From an uncultured Alphaproteobacteria bacterium (GTDB lineage Bacteria; Pseudomonadota; Alphaproteobacteria; Caulobacterales; Caulobacteraceae), in NCBI GenBank assembly GCA_903909375.1, contig CAIVVM010000036.1, positions 124,001-188,000 of the forward strand: DNA of 64,000 bases, written 5' to 3'. The notes beneath the pieces are model-generated. The model made no database searches, had not been told where the DNA came from, and was given only the letters and a program-made list of their open reading frames with translations. Numbering within the stretch: position 1 is the stretch's first letter; the number at the start of each line of letters is the position of its first letter. Shown piece by piece: positions 7,833-16,836 of this stretch. A program made the translations under genes and the position numbers.

Positions 7833-8143
7833 AACGCGGCGCTCCAGATCGCAAGGCGCAGGCCCAACGCTCTGCGCTGAACGCCCTGAAACGCGCCCGG
7901 CGTCTGGCTGACAAGGCCGGGATCGAGCTCTCCGACTGGGAAGGCGAATTCCTGGGCAGCGTCGCCGACCGCATCAAGACCTATGGCCGCGCCTTCGGCG
8001 ACCCGGAAAAGGGCGCCCCTGGCGAGGCGCTGTCCGCCATGCAGCACCGCAAGCTCAAGGAAATCAACGCCAAGGCCAAGGGCGAACCGCGCGTGCTGAA
8101 GCGCGGGCGGGGGTTTCAGCGAAAGACGCCGCCTGAAGGTTGA
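7829..8143 (+). CDS. Small basic conserved-looking protein coupled to gapR
   Basis: A 104-residue protein beginning at TTG 7829, inside the gapR stop region and preceded by GGAGAG, so it is likely translated by coupling to gapR. It is strongly basic (MKRGAPDRKAQAQRSALNAL..., ending RVLKRGRGFQRKTPPEG), mostly helical in appearance, with a central IELSDWEGEFLGSVADRI segment. I do not recognise a named family. The basic charge and coupling to a DNA-binding protein suggest a nucleic-acid-associated role, but this is inference only. Confidence 0.7.
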   Translation: MKRGAPDRKAQAQRSALNALKRARRLADKAGIELSDWEGEFLGSVADRIKTYGRAFGDPEKGAPGEALSAMQHRKLKEINAKAKGEPRVLKRGRGFQRKTPPEG

Positions 8144-8164
8144 GCATCGTGGGCGGCGGACTTG

Positions 8165-8470
8165 CTACTTTCGCATGGCTTCTGCGGCGACTTCAGCCTG
8201 CGCCTTAACAACCTCGGCCTTCTTCTCGAGAGACTTGGCTTCGGACGCCGCCATGTCCTTTACTGCGCCTGCCCTGGCCTTCATCGCCTGGGCCTCTGCG
8301 TCGGCTGAGACTTTCACGGAATCGGCTTCGTTCTTGAGGTCCGTTGCGACAATCTGTGCGTCAGCCTTCACGGTGTCGGCCTTGGCGTCGATGGCTTTCT
8401 CTGTCTTGTTGCAGGCGCTCAGGCCCACCAATGCGAGGGCGGTGAAGGCGATAAGTCCGGTCTTGCGCAT
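8165..8470 (-). CDS. Ala/Lys-rich helical lipoprotein
   Basis: A 101-residue protein with a clear lipoprotein signal: MRKTGLIAFTALALVGLSAC, lipobox LSAC with Cys20. The mature ~80 residues (NKTEKAIDAKADTVKAD... to AAEAMRK) are rich in Ala, Lys, Glu and Asp with heptad-like spacing, so a long amphipathic helix or coiled coil is likely, comparable in style to small Lpp-like or YgdI-like envelope lipoproteins but not assignable to them. GGAGA lies just upstream of the ATG. It stands alone between gapR's partner (convergent) and the acyltransferase gene. Confidence 0.75.
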   Translation of the reverse strand: MRKTGLIAFTALALVGLSACNKTEKAIDAKADTVKADAQIVATDLKNEADSVKVSADAEAQAMKARAGAVKDMAASEAKSLEKKAEVVKAQAEVAAEAMRK

Positions 8471-8537
8471 CGTGTTCTCCAGCTATTGCTGGCGGCAGAG
8501 CGCGCGAAGTCGCCGTCGGGTTCCGTGTCAGGCCGGT

Positions 8538-9461
8538 TTATCTTTCCGGCGGACCTGGTCCACCCGCGGGTTTCAGCCGCATGGCAGGTCGCTCCACCAG
8601 GAACCAGCTAAAGGCAGCAAAGGGCAGAACGGCGAGGACGGCGGTGAGCAGGTTAAGCTGGCCGTACCCAGCAAGGATCTGCTGGATCGGGAAGGCGTAG
8701 ATGTAGATGCCGTAGCTGAGGTCCGCCTTGAGCTTGCCCGGGCGGGACAGACCGAGGACGGCGAACGGCAGGGCCAGAGGGCCGATCAGAGGAAAGACAG
8801 CAGCCGCGACCACGCCGATCCAGAGCGGGATCCTTGCGCGCGTCAGAAAGAGGGCGGCGCCGGCGAAAAACAACAGGCCATTGCGGGCGCCGAGAAACGC
8901 GATCCGGGTCGCGCGCTCATCGGCCCAGTTCGGGTGGGTGAAGGTCATCGCCAGCCACACCGCGCCGCAGGCCGCCGTCAGCGCCAGCACCAGCGCAAGT
9001 CGCGCCCGGATCAGCATCAGCACCAGATAGAAGGTGAACTCCAGCCGTAGCGTCCACAGTACGCCATTCACGACATTGGGCAGGGCAACGGTCTCGAAGA
9101 CGCCCGGAAGGTCGTAGGTGGCCGGGTACAGCAGCGCATTTCGCAGGACATAGAGCGCGGCCTTGGACCAGTATTCGGCCGCCGGCGCCGTCGTGAAAAA
9201 CCCGAGCGCGACGACAGTGACCACCAGCGACACGATCAGACCCGGCTCGATCCGCAGCAGCCGTTTGACGAGGTAAGACTTGGGGTCTCGCTGGTAGCTG
9301 CCCGTGACCAGATAGCCGCTGATCACGAAGAAGATCGAAACGCCGAGCGCGCCCAGGTCCTCCACGCCCCATATCCGCACGGGCGCCTGCCCGGCCAGCG
9401 GGTAGGTATGGCTCACCACCACAAGCAGCGCCGCGATCAACCGCATCAGGTCGAAGTTCAT
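8538..9461 (-). CDS. Acyltransferase family 3 membrane protein
   Basis: A 307-residue polytopic membrane protein of the acyltransferase-3 family. It begins MNFDLMRLIAALLVVVSHTY, with the catalytic-type histidine in VSHTY at the end of helix 1, then SIFFVISGYLVTGS and KRLLRIEPGL, all characteristic. About ten membrane helices follow, ending in the ERPAMRLKPAGG tail. Members move acetyl or other acyl groups onto sugars of polysaccharide, LPS or glycans at the inner membrane. No upstream start codon exists in frame before a stop at about 9523, so the N-terminus is set although its ribosome site is poor. There is no neighbouring glycosyltransferase; the acceptor is unknown. Confidence 0.85.
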   Translation of the reverse strand: MNFDLMRLIAALLVVVSHTYPLAGQAPVRIWGVEDLGALGVSIFFVISGYLVTGSYQRDPKSYLVKRLLRIEPGLIVSLVVTVVALGFFTTAPAAEYWSKAALYVLRNALLYPATYDLPGVFETVALPNVVNGVLWTLRLEFTFYLVLMLIRARLALVLALTAACGAVWLAMTFTHPNWADERATRIAFLGARNGLLFFAGAALFLTRARIPLWIGVVAAAVFPLIGPLALPFAVLGLSRPGKLKADLSYGIYIYAFPIQQILAGYGQLNLLTAVLAVLPFAAFSWFLVERPAMRLKPAGGPGPPER

Positions 9462-9521
9462 CGACGCAGCGGTAGCACGGGAATCAGGGTTTCCACCCCA
9501 TTCGGCTGCGCAAAATCCCGA

Positions 9522-11717
9522 TCAGGCCTTGACGAAAGGCTGGCTCAACGTCGGCTTTCCAGTGAGCGTCAGCAACGCGTTGGCGACGGCGGGTCCGATC
9601 ACTGGCGTTCCGGGCTCACCGACCCCGGTGGGCGGGTTTGTCGATGGCAGGATGTGGGTTTCCACCGTCGGAGCCTCGGAATTGCGCAGAACCCGGTAGG
9701 TGTCGAAGTTGCCCTGGTCGACCACGCCATCGGTCAGGGTGATTTCGCCGTAGAGGGTCGCCGACAGGCCGTAGCAGGTGCCGCCCTCCATCTGGGCGGC
9801 GATCTGATCGGGAGAGATGGCCGTGCCGCAATCGATGGCCGTGACCACGCGACCCACTCTGGGCTGGCCGTTTTCCAGCTTCACCTCGGCCACCTGGGCC
9901 ACCACCGAGCCGAAGCTCTCGTGAACCGCGACGCCGCGGGTCCAGCCGGCCGGCGCAGGAGAGCTCCAGCCCGCCTTCTCCGCCACAAGATCAAGCACAG
10001 CGATGTGGCGCCTGGCGCCCGCCTTCTCGTAAAGGGCGCGGCGGTAGGCGACCGGGTCCTTGCCCGCCCGCCTGGCCAGCTGGTCGATGGTGTGTTCCAT
10101 CACATAGGCCGTGTGGGTCGCGCCCACAGAGCGCCACCAGAGCACGGGCACGCCGACATCCGGCATGATCAACTGGGCGTCGACGATGGGCGTCGCCTTC
10201 AGATAGGGCGAACCCAGCGCGCCTTCGACCGCGGTGGGATCTATATCCCCGCCGGACATGCCAGGAGGCGCCCCCTTCATGATCGACTGGGTGACCACCC
10301 GATGACGCCATGTCGCCGGGAAGCCTTGCGCGTCCGTGGTCACGCGAACCGTGTGATGGACGATGGGCCGGTAGTATCCTGCCCGCATGTCATCCTCGCG
10401 GGTCCAGACCAGTTTCACGGGCCGTCCGCCGCCCACCTTCCTGGCGATATGGACACACTCGGTGACATAGTCTGACTTCAGGTTGGCGCGGCGTCCGAAC
10501 GAGCCGCCGGCGAACAGGGTCTCGATCTGGATCGATCCCGGCAGCGCCTTGACGATACCGGCGGTGTTTATCTGGTCCATGGTGGGCGCCTGCGATCCGA
10601 ACACCAACCGGGTCGGGCCCTTGCCCACCATGGCCACGCAGTTCATCGGCTCCATGGTGGCGTGCGCCAGATAGGGGAAGTCATAAGCGATCTCCAGCGC
10701 ATTGCTGCCGGCGGCAGCCTTGGCGGCGTCACCCCTGGAGTCAAAAGGCTTCCAGCCGCCCTTTTCCGGGGCAGCGGTCTTGCCGGACGCCAGATCCCTG
10801 AAGCTGGCCAGAATCTGGGCCGAGCCACGGGTCTCTGCCTTGGCTTCATCCCATTCGACCTTCAGCGCCTCGCGGCCCTGGCGCGCCGCCCAGGTGTTTT
10901 CCGCCACAACGGCGACGCCTGTGGGGATCTCATGCACGGCCACGACGCCTGCGATCTTGCTGGCCGCGGCGGCGTCGAACGATTTCACCTTGGCTCCGAA
11001 TTTCGGAGCATGGGCGACCATGGCCACCAGGAGATCGGGACGCTTGACGTCCAGGGTATAGGTCGCGGCGCCCGTACTTTTGACGCGCGAGTCCTTCCGG
11101 CGGACGCGGTCCGTACCGATCAGGGTGAAGGTCTTGGGATCCTTCAGCACCGGCGCTTCGGGTGGCGTGATCCTGGCCGCTTCGTCAAGGAGATCTCCGA
11201 AGCCGGCCTGCTTGCCCGAAGCGTGGCTCAGGACCCCGTTTGCAACCTTGATCTCGGCGGCTGGAACACTCCATTTCGCCGCAGCGGCCTGCACAAACAT
11301 GGCCCGCGCCGCAGCGCCCGCCGTGCGGAGCTGGGTCCAGGAATTGAAGATCGCCGACGACCCGCCGGTGCCCTGGGTACCGCCCATCATAGTGTTGCCA
11401 TAGAGCTTGGCGTTGGCGGCGGCTTGCTCGACCGAAACCCTGGACCAGTCCGCGTCCAGTTCCTCCGCCGCGATGGCGGCCAGACCGGCATGGTTGCCCT
11501 GCCCAAACTCGATGTGCTTCGAAATCACCGTGACCGATCCGTCGGCCGCGAACTTGAGGAAGGGGCCAAAGGCGCCGACCTCGACCCTGGACCCGGCCGA
11601 AAGGATGTCGCCGATCGAGCATCCGACCAGCAGGGATCCGCCGACCAGGGTGGCGCCGACCACCAGCGCCTGGCGACGGGTAGGTGCGCGAACGATATCC
11701 GTGAGAGGCTTGTTCAT
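9522..11717 (-). CDS. Molybdopterin-binding large subunit of an isoquinoline 1-oxidoreductase-type hydroxylase
   Basis: A 731-residue protein starting at ATG 11717 behind AGGAGC. The N-terminus has a twin-arginine motif (TRRQALVVG) followed by a hydrophobic stretch ending LLVGC, so it is Tat-exported and possibly lipid-anchored at Cys33. The body is a xanthine-oxidase-family molybdopterin domain ([43 protein letters not shown]; near the C-terminus [11 protein letters not shown] with the catalytic-type glutamate). Isoquinoline-oxidoreductase-type enzymes hydroxylate N-heterocycles or aldehydes with water as oxygen donor and lack a FAD subunit, passing electrons through 2Fe-2S centres to a cytochrome-like acceptor. 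The small subunit lies 11 bases upstream. Substrate unknown. Confidence 0.85.
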   Translation of the reverse strand: MNKPLTDIVRAPTRRQALVVGATLVGGSLLVGCSIGDILSAGSRVEVGAFGPFLKFAADGSVTVISKHIEFGQGNHAGLAAIAAEELDADWSRVSVEQAAANAKLYGNTMMGGTQGTGGSSAIFNSWTQLRTAGAAARAMFVQAAAAKWSVPAAEIKVANGVLSHASGKQAGFGDLLDEAARITPPEAPVLKDPKTFTLIGTDRVRRKDSRVKSTGAATYTLDVKRPDLLVAMVAHAPKFGAKVKSFDAAAASKIAGVVAVHEIPTGVAVVAENTWAARQGREALKVEWDEAKAETRGSAQILASFRDLASGKTAAPEKGGWKPFDSRGDAAKAAAGSNALEIAYDFPYLAHATMEPMNCVAMVGKGPTRLVFGSQAPTMDQINTAGIVKALPGSIQIETLFAGGSFGRRANLKSDYVTECVHIARKVGGGRPVKLVWTREDDMRAGYYRPIVHHTVRVTTDAQGFPATWRHRVVTQSIMKGAPPGMSGGDIDPTAVEGALGSPYLKATPIVDAQLIMPDVGVPVLWWRSVGATHTAYVMEHTIDQLARRAGKDPVAYRRALYEKAGARRHIAVLDLVAEKAGWSSPAPAGWTRGVAVHESFGSVVAQVAEVKLENGQPRVGRVVTAIDCGTAISPDQIAAQMEGGTCYGLSATLYGEITLTDGVVDQGNFDTYRVLRNSEAPTVETHILPSTNPPTGVGEPGTPVIGPAVANALLTLTGKPTLSQPFVKA

Positions 11718-11728
11718 GGCGTTCGCTC

Positions 11729-12205
11729 CTAGGCCTTGGCCGCTACGGGCTGAACGGCTGGCCCGGCGGCCGCCTCTTTGATCGCCGCGCGGATGCGCTG
11801 ATAGGCGCCGCAGCGGCAAATGTTGCCATCCATGGCCGCGCTGATTGCGGCGTCATCCGGCTTCGGGGTCTGGGCCAGCAGCGCGACTGCGCTCATGATC
11901 TGGCCCGACTGGCAGTAGCCGCACTGGGGCACGTCCAGTTTCACCCAGGCTTCCTGCAGAGGGTGCGTCCCGCCCAGGCCCTCGATGGTGGTGATCTTGG
12001 CCGCGCCAACCGCCGATACCGGCATCTGGCACGAGCGCATCGCCTGGCCGTCCACGAGGACCGTGCATGCACCACATTGGGCAACGCCACAGCCATACTT
12101 TGTGCCAGTCAGCCCCAGTTCATCCCGGAGCACCCATAGCAACGGCGTGTCGGGGGCCGAGTTGACGTTCAAGGGCCGTCCGTTCACATCCACCGTGGTC
12201 GCCAT
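11729..12205 (-). CDS. 2Fe-2S small subunit of the molybdenum hydroxylase
   Basis: A 158-residue protein starting at ATG 12205 ([20 protein letters not shown]), preceded by GGAG. It has the two cluster-binding halves of this family: a plant-ferredoxin-like set [13 protein letters not shown] with a later cysteine (RSCQMP), and the helical domain set [11 protein letters not shown] ... [11 protein letters not shown]. No Tat or Sec signal is visible, so it is presumably exported by hitch-hiking on the Tat signal of the large subunit. It is the first gene of the pair. Confidence 0.9.
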   Translation of the reverse strand: MATTVDVNGRPLNVNSAPDTPLLWVLRDELGLTGTKYGCGVAQCGACTVLVDGQAMRSCQMPVSAVGAAKITTIEGLGGTHPLQEAWVKLDVPQCGYCQSGQIMSAVALLAQTPKPDDAAISAAMDGNICRCGAYQRIRAAIKEAAAGPAVQPVAAKA

Positions 12206-12335
12206 GGGGCGTCTCCAGTTGCCTGATTTGAGGTCAATCCTAACGCCGTTCAGACCATCGCGTAAATCCAGCCTTGGTCGATTGTCGCCCACTACGCTAA
12301 TCCGTACCTAGCCTACGAAAACCGCAGGAGAGTTT

Positions 12336-12674
12336 ATGTTCCGTGTCGTCCCCCTCGCCGTCGTGCTGACCCTGGCCGCCGCTCCGGCGCTGGCCGCCGA
12401 TGGTGCACAGCTGTTCAATATGCAGTGCAAGATGTGCCACGGCGGATCCGTGATGGGTCCGAGCCTTGCAGGCGTCGCCGGCGGCAAGATCGGCGCGAGC
12501 GCCTTCGCCTATTCCCCGGCCCTCAAGGCCAAGGGCGGGACGTGGACGGACGCCAATCTCGACACCTACCTGAAGCAGCCAGCAGCCTTCGCGCCCGGCA
12601 CCAAGATGCTGATCAATGTGCCGAACGACGAGAACCGGGCCGCAATCATCGCCTATCTGAAGACCCTCAAATAG
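12336..12674 (+). CDS. Small class I c-type cytochrome
   Basis: A 112-residue periplasmic protein: signal peptide ~1-20 (ending PALAADG), haem-binding C31-K-M-C34-H35 and a C-terminal PGTKMLINVP segment whose methionine is the likely sixth haem ligand. RBS AGGAGAG. It is divergent from the FAD-less molybdenum hydroxylase, 130 bases away. Because isoquinoline-oxidoreductase-type enzymes need a cytochrome acceptor, this protein is a natural candidate partner, although co-regulation is not proven. The siroheme-like gene follows 4 bases after its stop. Confidence 0.9.
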   Translation: MFRVVPLAVVLTLAAAPALAADGAQLFNMQCKMCHGGSVMGPSLAGVAGGKIGASAFAYSPALKAKGGTWTDANLDTYLKQPAAFAPGTKMLINVPNDENRAAIIAYLKTLK

Positions 12675-12678
12675 CATC

Positions 12679-13563
12679 ATGGACGCCTTTCCTGCCTTCT
12701 TCCCGCTGGCCGGCCGTTCGGTAGCGATCGCGGGCGAGGGCGAAGGGGCAGAGGCCAAGGCGCGGCTGTTCGTCGGCTCACCGGCACGGGTGGTAAGGCT
12801 TGGCGCCACTGAGGCGCTCGATTCCGGCAACTACGTCGGCGTGGCGCTGGCCTTCATTGCCGGGGATGACGAAACCTGGGCGCGCCAGGCCGCAGACGCG
12901 GCTCGCGCTGCGCATGTACCCGTGAACGTGGTCGACCGGCCTGCACTCTGTGACTTCACGACCCCGTCCATCATTGACCGCGGCGTCGTCGTCGCGGCGA
13001 TCGGCACCGGCGGCGCGTCGCCCATGCTGGCGACCATGCTGCGCCAGGACATCGAGGCCCGGACGCCTGAGGGGATCGGGCGGGTCGCAGAGCTGTTGCG
13101 GACGACGCAGGATGAGGTGCGTGCGGCTTTCCCGGAGGCCGGTGCTCGCCGCAGGTTCCTGCGCACGGCGTTGTCCAGCCCGGCAGCCGCGGCCGCTTCG
13201 GCGGGCGCAATGAACGAGGCGACGGCTTTGCTGCGCGCGATGTTGACCCTTGGCGACACCTCTGCCGGAAGCGTCAACTATGTCGAAGCCACCGGTCCCG
13301 CCGAACGCCTGACCCTCAAGGCCGTCCGCGCCCTGGCAAGCGCCGACGTGCTGGTCTGTGACCCGGACATCAACCCGGACGTTCTGGCGCTGGCGCGCCG
13401 TGACGCCGAGCGCCTGGCCCCGGCGAGCGTCGCGCAGATGCGGCAATGGACGCTGTCTGGACAGTTGGTGATCCGGCTGGTGGGCGCCGGCGACTGGCGC
13501 GCAGAGCAAGCCGGGCTGGACGCCGCTGCGGTGCGCACCGAGGTGCTGCCCGTCGCCCGTTAG
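12679..13563 (+). CDS. Siroheme synthase-like protein (precorrin-2 dehydrogenase/ferrochelatase part plus truncated methyltransferase part)
   Basis: A 294-residue protein. Residues 1-~205 resemble the N-terminal half of CysG / SirC-Met8p: FFPLAGRSVAIAGEGEGAEAKAR (NAD fold, with an unusual GEGEGA in place of the common GGGxVA), NVVDRPALCDFTTPSIIDRG, and AIGTGGASPMLATMLRQDIE. That module oxidises precorrin-2 and inserts iron to make sirohaem. The remaining ~85 residues look like only the first part of a uroporphyrinogen-III methyltransferase (VEATGPAERLTLKAVRALASADVLVCD ..., then VIRLVGAGDW) and then stop. A complete methyltransferase domain would need ~160 more residues, so SAM-dependent activity is unlikely. 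It lies 4 bases after the cytochrome gene; that link may be only transcriptional. Confidence 0.75.
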   Translation: MDAFPAFFPLAGRSVAIAGEGEGAEAKARLFVGSPARVVRLGATEALDSGNYVGVALAFIAGDDETWARQAADAARAAHVPVNVVDRPALCDFTTPSIIDRGVVVAAIGTGGASPMLATMLRQDIEARTPEGIGRVAELLRTTQDEVRAAFPEAGARRRFLRTALSSPAAAAASAGAMNEATALLRAMLTLGDTSAGSVNYVEATGPAERLTLKAVRALASADVLVCDPDINPDVLALARRDAERLAPASVAQMRQWTLSGQLVIRLVGAGDWRAEQAGLDAAAVRTEVLPVAR

Positions 13564-13581
13564 ACCTTCCCTGCGCCCCGC

Positions 13582-15246
13582 CTAACGATCCAGCGGTCGT
13601 CCCTTCGTCTCCGGCAGCAGGAAGAAACACACCACCACCGACAACGCCGTGAAGGCGAACGGGTACCAGAGGCCGGAGTAGATATCCCCCGTCGCCGTCA
13701 CGATGGCGAAGGCCGTGAACGGCACGAAGCCTCCGACCCAGCCGGTGCCCACATGGTAGGGCAGCGACATCGCTGTATAGCGAACGCGGGTGGGGAACAG
13801 TTCCACCAGACTGGCGGCGATGGGGCCATACAGCGCGCACGCCGCCACCACGAAGACAAACATCACCCCCAGCGCGCCCCAGATATTCATGCGCTCCGGA
13901 TCGGCCTTGGTGGGATATCCGGCCTGGGCCAGGGCGGTCTTGATGCGCGTCTCCACGCTGGCCTTGACGGCCTTTGCGACGTCAGGACTGAGGCCCACGG
14001 CTGAGGTGGACGGCACCGTCCATGCGCCGACCCGCACCATCGCCGTCTGCCCCGGGACACCGGCTTCATTGCGGTAGGACACGCCGGCGTTGGCCAAGGT
14101 CGACTTGGCGATGTCGCAGGCCGACAGGAAGCTGGCCTTGCCAACCGGATCGAACTGCAGGGAGCAATCCGCCGGATCGGCGATCACCACCACCGGCGTC
14201 CGGGCCTCGGCCTCCGCCAGTGCTGGATTGAGGGTCTGGGTCAGCAGGTGGAAGCCGGGGAAATAGGCTGCCAGCATCAGCACCATGCCAAACATCATCA
14301 CGGTCTTGCGGCCAAGCCTGTCCGAAAGCCAGCCGAACACCACGTAGAGCACGGCGCTCATGGCCGTCATGGTCAGCAGCATCAGGCTGATGGTCTCGGG
14401 CGGCACCTTCAGGAAGCGCTCCATGAAGGTCTGGGCGTAGAAGAATGTCGTGTACCAGACCGCGCCCTGGGCAAACATCACACCCACGAGGGCGATCAGG
14501 ACCAGCTTGAGGTTGGGCCAGCGACCGAAAGCCTCGGTGAAGGGCGCCTTGCTCTCGTTGCCCTCGGCCTTGAGCCTGGCGAACTCGGGGCTCTCCTTCA
14601 ACTTCACCCGCATCCAGATGGAAATGGCGAGAAGGACCCCAGAAAACAGGAAGGGTATCCGCCAGCCCCAGGCATCGAAGGCCTCGTTGCCCACAGCCAG
14701 ACGGGTCAGCAGGATCACGATGAGCGCGCCGAACAGGCCGAACGCTGCAGAACTCTGGATCCAGCTGGTGGCCTGACCGCGTCCGTTGGCGGGCGCATGC
14801 TCGGCCACATAGATCGCCGCGCCGCCATACTCGCCGCCCAGCGCGAAGCCCTGGATGATCCGCATCAGGATCAACAGGATCGGCCCGATCATTCCGGCCT
14901 GGTTGTAACTGGGCAAAAGGCCGATCGCGACCGTGGCGCCGCCCATCAAGAGCACCGTGGCCAGGAAGGCGCCCTTGCGGCCCTTGCGGTCGCCGATCCG
15001 CCCGAACACGAGGGCGCCCAGCGGCCGGAACAGGAAGCCGGCGCCGAAGAGCGCCAGCGCGGCGGCAAATCCTGCAGTTTCCGGCAGCCCGGTGAAGAAG
15101 GTCTTGGAAATGACGCCCGTCAGACTTCCGAAGACGAAGAAATCGTACCACTCAAAGGTCGTTCCGGCGGAGGACGCCGTGATGACGGTGCGCAGGGATG
15201 TGGGCTTGTCATCCGACTCTGCAGCCTGCGCAGCGGGCTCCGTCAT
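13582..15246 (-). CDS. MHS-family MFS transporter with a large extracytoplasmic insertion
   Basis: A 554-residue member of the metabolite:proton symporter branch of the MFS. Typical marks are SSAGTTFEWYDFFVFG at the first helix, GRIGDRKGRKGAF (motif A), IQGFALGGEYGGAAIYVAEH, and DRLGRKTVMMFG. Between helices ~9 and 10 (residues ~340-452) it carries about 110 extra residues, hydrophilic, with cysteines at 361 and 377 that could pair; this loop is predicted to face the periplasm. Family substrates include proline/betaine, alpha-ketoglutarate, citrate and shikimate, but none can be chosen here. RBS GGGAAGGA precedes the ATG. It is monocistronic, with the M20 peptidase gene 114 bases upstream of its start. 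Confidence 0.85.
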   Translation of the reverse strand: MTEPAAQAAESDDKPTSLRTVITASSAGTTFEWYDFFVFGSLTGVISKTFFTGLPETAGFAAALALFGAGFLFRPLGALVFGRIGDRKGRKGAFLATVLLMGGATVAIGLLPSYNQAGMIGPILLILMRIIQGFALGGEYGGAAIYVAEHAPANGRGQATSWIQSSAAFGLFGALIVILLTRLAVGNEAFDAWGWRIPFLFSGVLLAISIWMRVKLKESPEFARLKAEGNESKAPFTEAFGRWPNLKLVLIALVGVMFAQGAVWYTTFFYAQTFMERFLKVPPETISLMLLTMTAMSAVLYVVFGWLSDRLGRKTVMMFGMVLMLAAYFPGFHLLTQTLNPALAEAEARTPVVVIADPADCSLQFDPVGKASFLSACDIAKSTLANAGVSYRNEAGVPGQTAMVRVGAWTVPSTSAVGLSPDVAKAVKASVETRIKTALAQAGYPTKADPERMNIWGALGVMFVFVVAACALYGPIAASLVELFPTRVRYTAMSLPYHVGTGWVGGFVPFTAFAIVTATGDIYSGLWYPFAFTALSVVVCFFLLPETKGRPLDR

Positions 15247-15360
15247 GCTCTCGTGTCCTTCCCAATGACTGAATCAGCGTTGATCTAGCACCGGTTCGCC
15301 ATCACAGGCCAACCCGTCGTTCGCGGCCTCCCAGTGGGCCGACCGTGGATCCAGGGCGAC

Positions 15361-16773
15361 CTACTTTACCCCGACGTAGATTTTCACCAGATCGAACAGG
15401 TAGTCGCGCCCTGCATACAGTGACGATACGCGTACTCGCTCGTTGAGGCCGTGAACACCATTGCCGTCCGGGTCGCCAAACAGCCCAGGCACACCATAGA
15501 TCGGCAGCTTGACCGGGCCGAAGTAGAGCGCATCCGTCGCACCCGAAGACATGGCCGGCAACAGCGGCACTCCCGGGAAGTGCCTGGCGGCCACGGTCTT
15601 CATCGGCTCCACGATCTTGGGGTCCAGCGGCGGCGGCGAGGCTACCGGCTTGTCGGGGTTCAGCGCCGTGATCGACACCTTCGGATTGTCAATCACGCGG
15701 ATCAGGGTGTCTCGGGTTTCCTGCAAGGTCTCGCCCGGGAATATCCGGCAGTTGACGATGGCCCGGGCGCGCTGCGGCAGGGCGTTGGATGCGTGTCCGG
15801 CGTCCAGACGGGTCGCCACACAGTTGGTATGCAGAATCGAGTTCACCTGCACATCGGTCGCGGCGAGCCGGGCGGCCTCGGCGTCGGCCATGTTGGCCAG
15901 CAGGCGCTTCAGCCCCTCGCCGGCCGCGTCGCCGCGCTGGGCCCGGAGAGCAAAACCGGCGCTGGTCGTTTCGGTCAGCTTCACCGGGAAGGTGTAGGCT
16001 TGGATCTTCACCAGGGCGTTGGCCAGATTGTAGATCGCGTTGTCAGGTTCCGGACGCGAGGAGTGTCCGCCGCGATTGGTGACCTCGAGCTGGAAGTTCT
16101 GGGACGCCTTCTCACCAACCTGGACCAACAGCACATCGCGCTTGCCATCCGGCGTCAGACGCCCGCCGCCGCCCTCATTCAGGCCGAAGTCCGCTTGCAC
16201 GAGATCGGGCCGATTGTTGGCCAGCCAGGACGCGCCATTGAAGGCCTCGTTGGTTTCCTCGCCGCAGGTCAGCGCCATCTTCAGCGTGCGTTTGGGCGGC
16301 GTCCTGCCCTGCTTCAGGCGCATCAGGGTGTCGACCCAGATGGCGTCCAGGCCCTTCATGTCCGATGTGCCCCGGGCGTAGTAGTAGTCGCCTTCCTCGA
16401 TCAGGGTGAAGGGGTCGCGGGTCCAGTCCTCGCGGCGCGCCTCGACCACATCCAGATGACCCAGCAAGAGCACCGCGCCCAGCTTGGGGTCGGAGCCCCT
16501 CAGGATGGCCACCAGCCCTCCCTCCTTGGGCTTGTCCGGCAGGGCGAAGAGGGTCACGTCCGCGTCAGTGAAGCCGGAGGACTTCAGATGTGCCGCCATC
16601 CGTTCGGCTGCCAGGGTGCAACTGCCAGCCGACAGCGTGGTATTGGTCTCGACCAGTTCCTTGTAGATCGCCCGGAAGGTCTGCTGGTCGGGCCGAAGCG
16701 CCGGCGTCTGGGCCGCCGCCAGCCCCGGCGCCAGCAACGCCAGCCCGATCAGTCCCGCTGCAAATCCACGCAT
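15361..16773 (-). CDS. Secreted M20/M25/M40-family metallopeptidase
   Basis: A 470-residue enzyme with a Sec signal peptide (1-~21, ending LAAAQTPA). The zinc-site motifs of the M20 family are clear: LLLGHLDVVEARREDW (metal His and catalytic Asp), YYARGTSDMKGLDA (bridging Asp), LTCGEETNE (general-base Glu and metal Glu), NEGGGG, and a C-terminal SSGATDALYFG. The dimerisation domain sits at ~230-370. It should hydrolyse dipeptides or N-acyl-amino acids in the periplasm. GAAGGGGCGG precedes the ATG. No neighbour indicates the substrate; peptide transport genes are not present. Confidence 0.9.
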   Translation of the reverse strand: MRGFAAGLIGLALLAPGLAAAQTPALRPDQQTFRAIYKELVETNTTLSAGSCTLAAERMAAHLKSSGFTDADVTLFALPDKPKEGGLVAILRGSDPKLGAVLLLGHLDVVEARREDWTRDPFTLIEEGDYYYARGTSDMKGLDAIWVDTLMRLKQGRTPPKRTLKMALTCGEETNEAFNGASWLANNRPDLVQADFGLNEGGGGRLTPDGKRDVLLVQVGEKASQNFQLEVTNRGGHSSRPEPDNAIYNLANALVKIQAYTFPVKLTETTSAGFALRAQRGDAAGEGLKRLLANMADAEAARLAATDVQVNSILHTNCVATRLDAGHASNALPQRARAIVNCRIFPGETLQETRDTLIRVIDNPKVSITALNPDKPVASPPPLDPKIVEPMKTVAARHFPGVPLLPAMSSGATDALYFGPVKLPIYGVPGLFGDPDGNGVHGLNERVRVSSLYAGRDYLFDLVKIYVGVK

Positions 16774-16836
16774 AGCCGCCCCTTCGGAATCTCAGCTCTC
16801 AATGAAGCACCCCGCCGCCTTGGGCGAAAGCCATCT

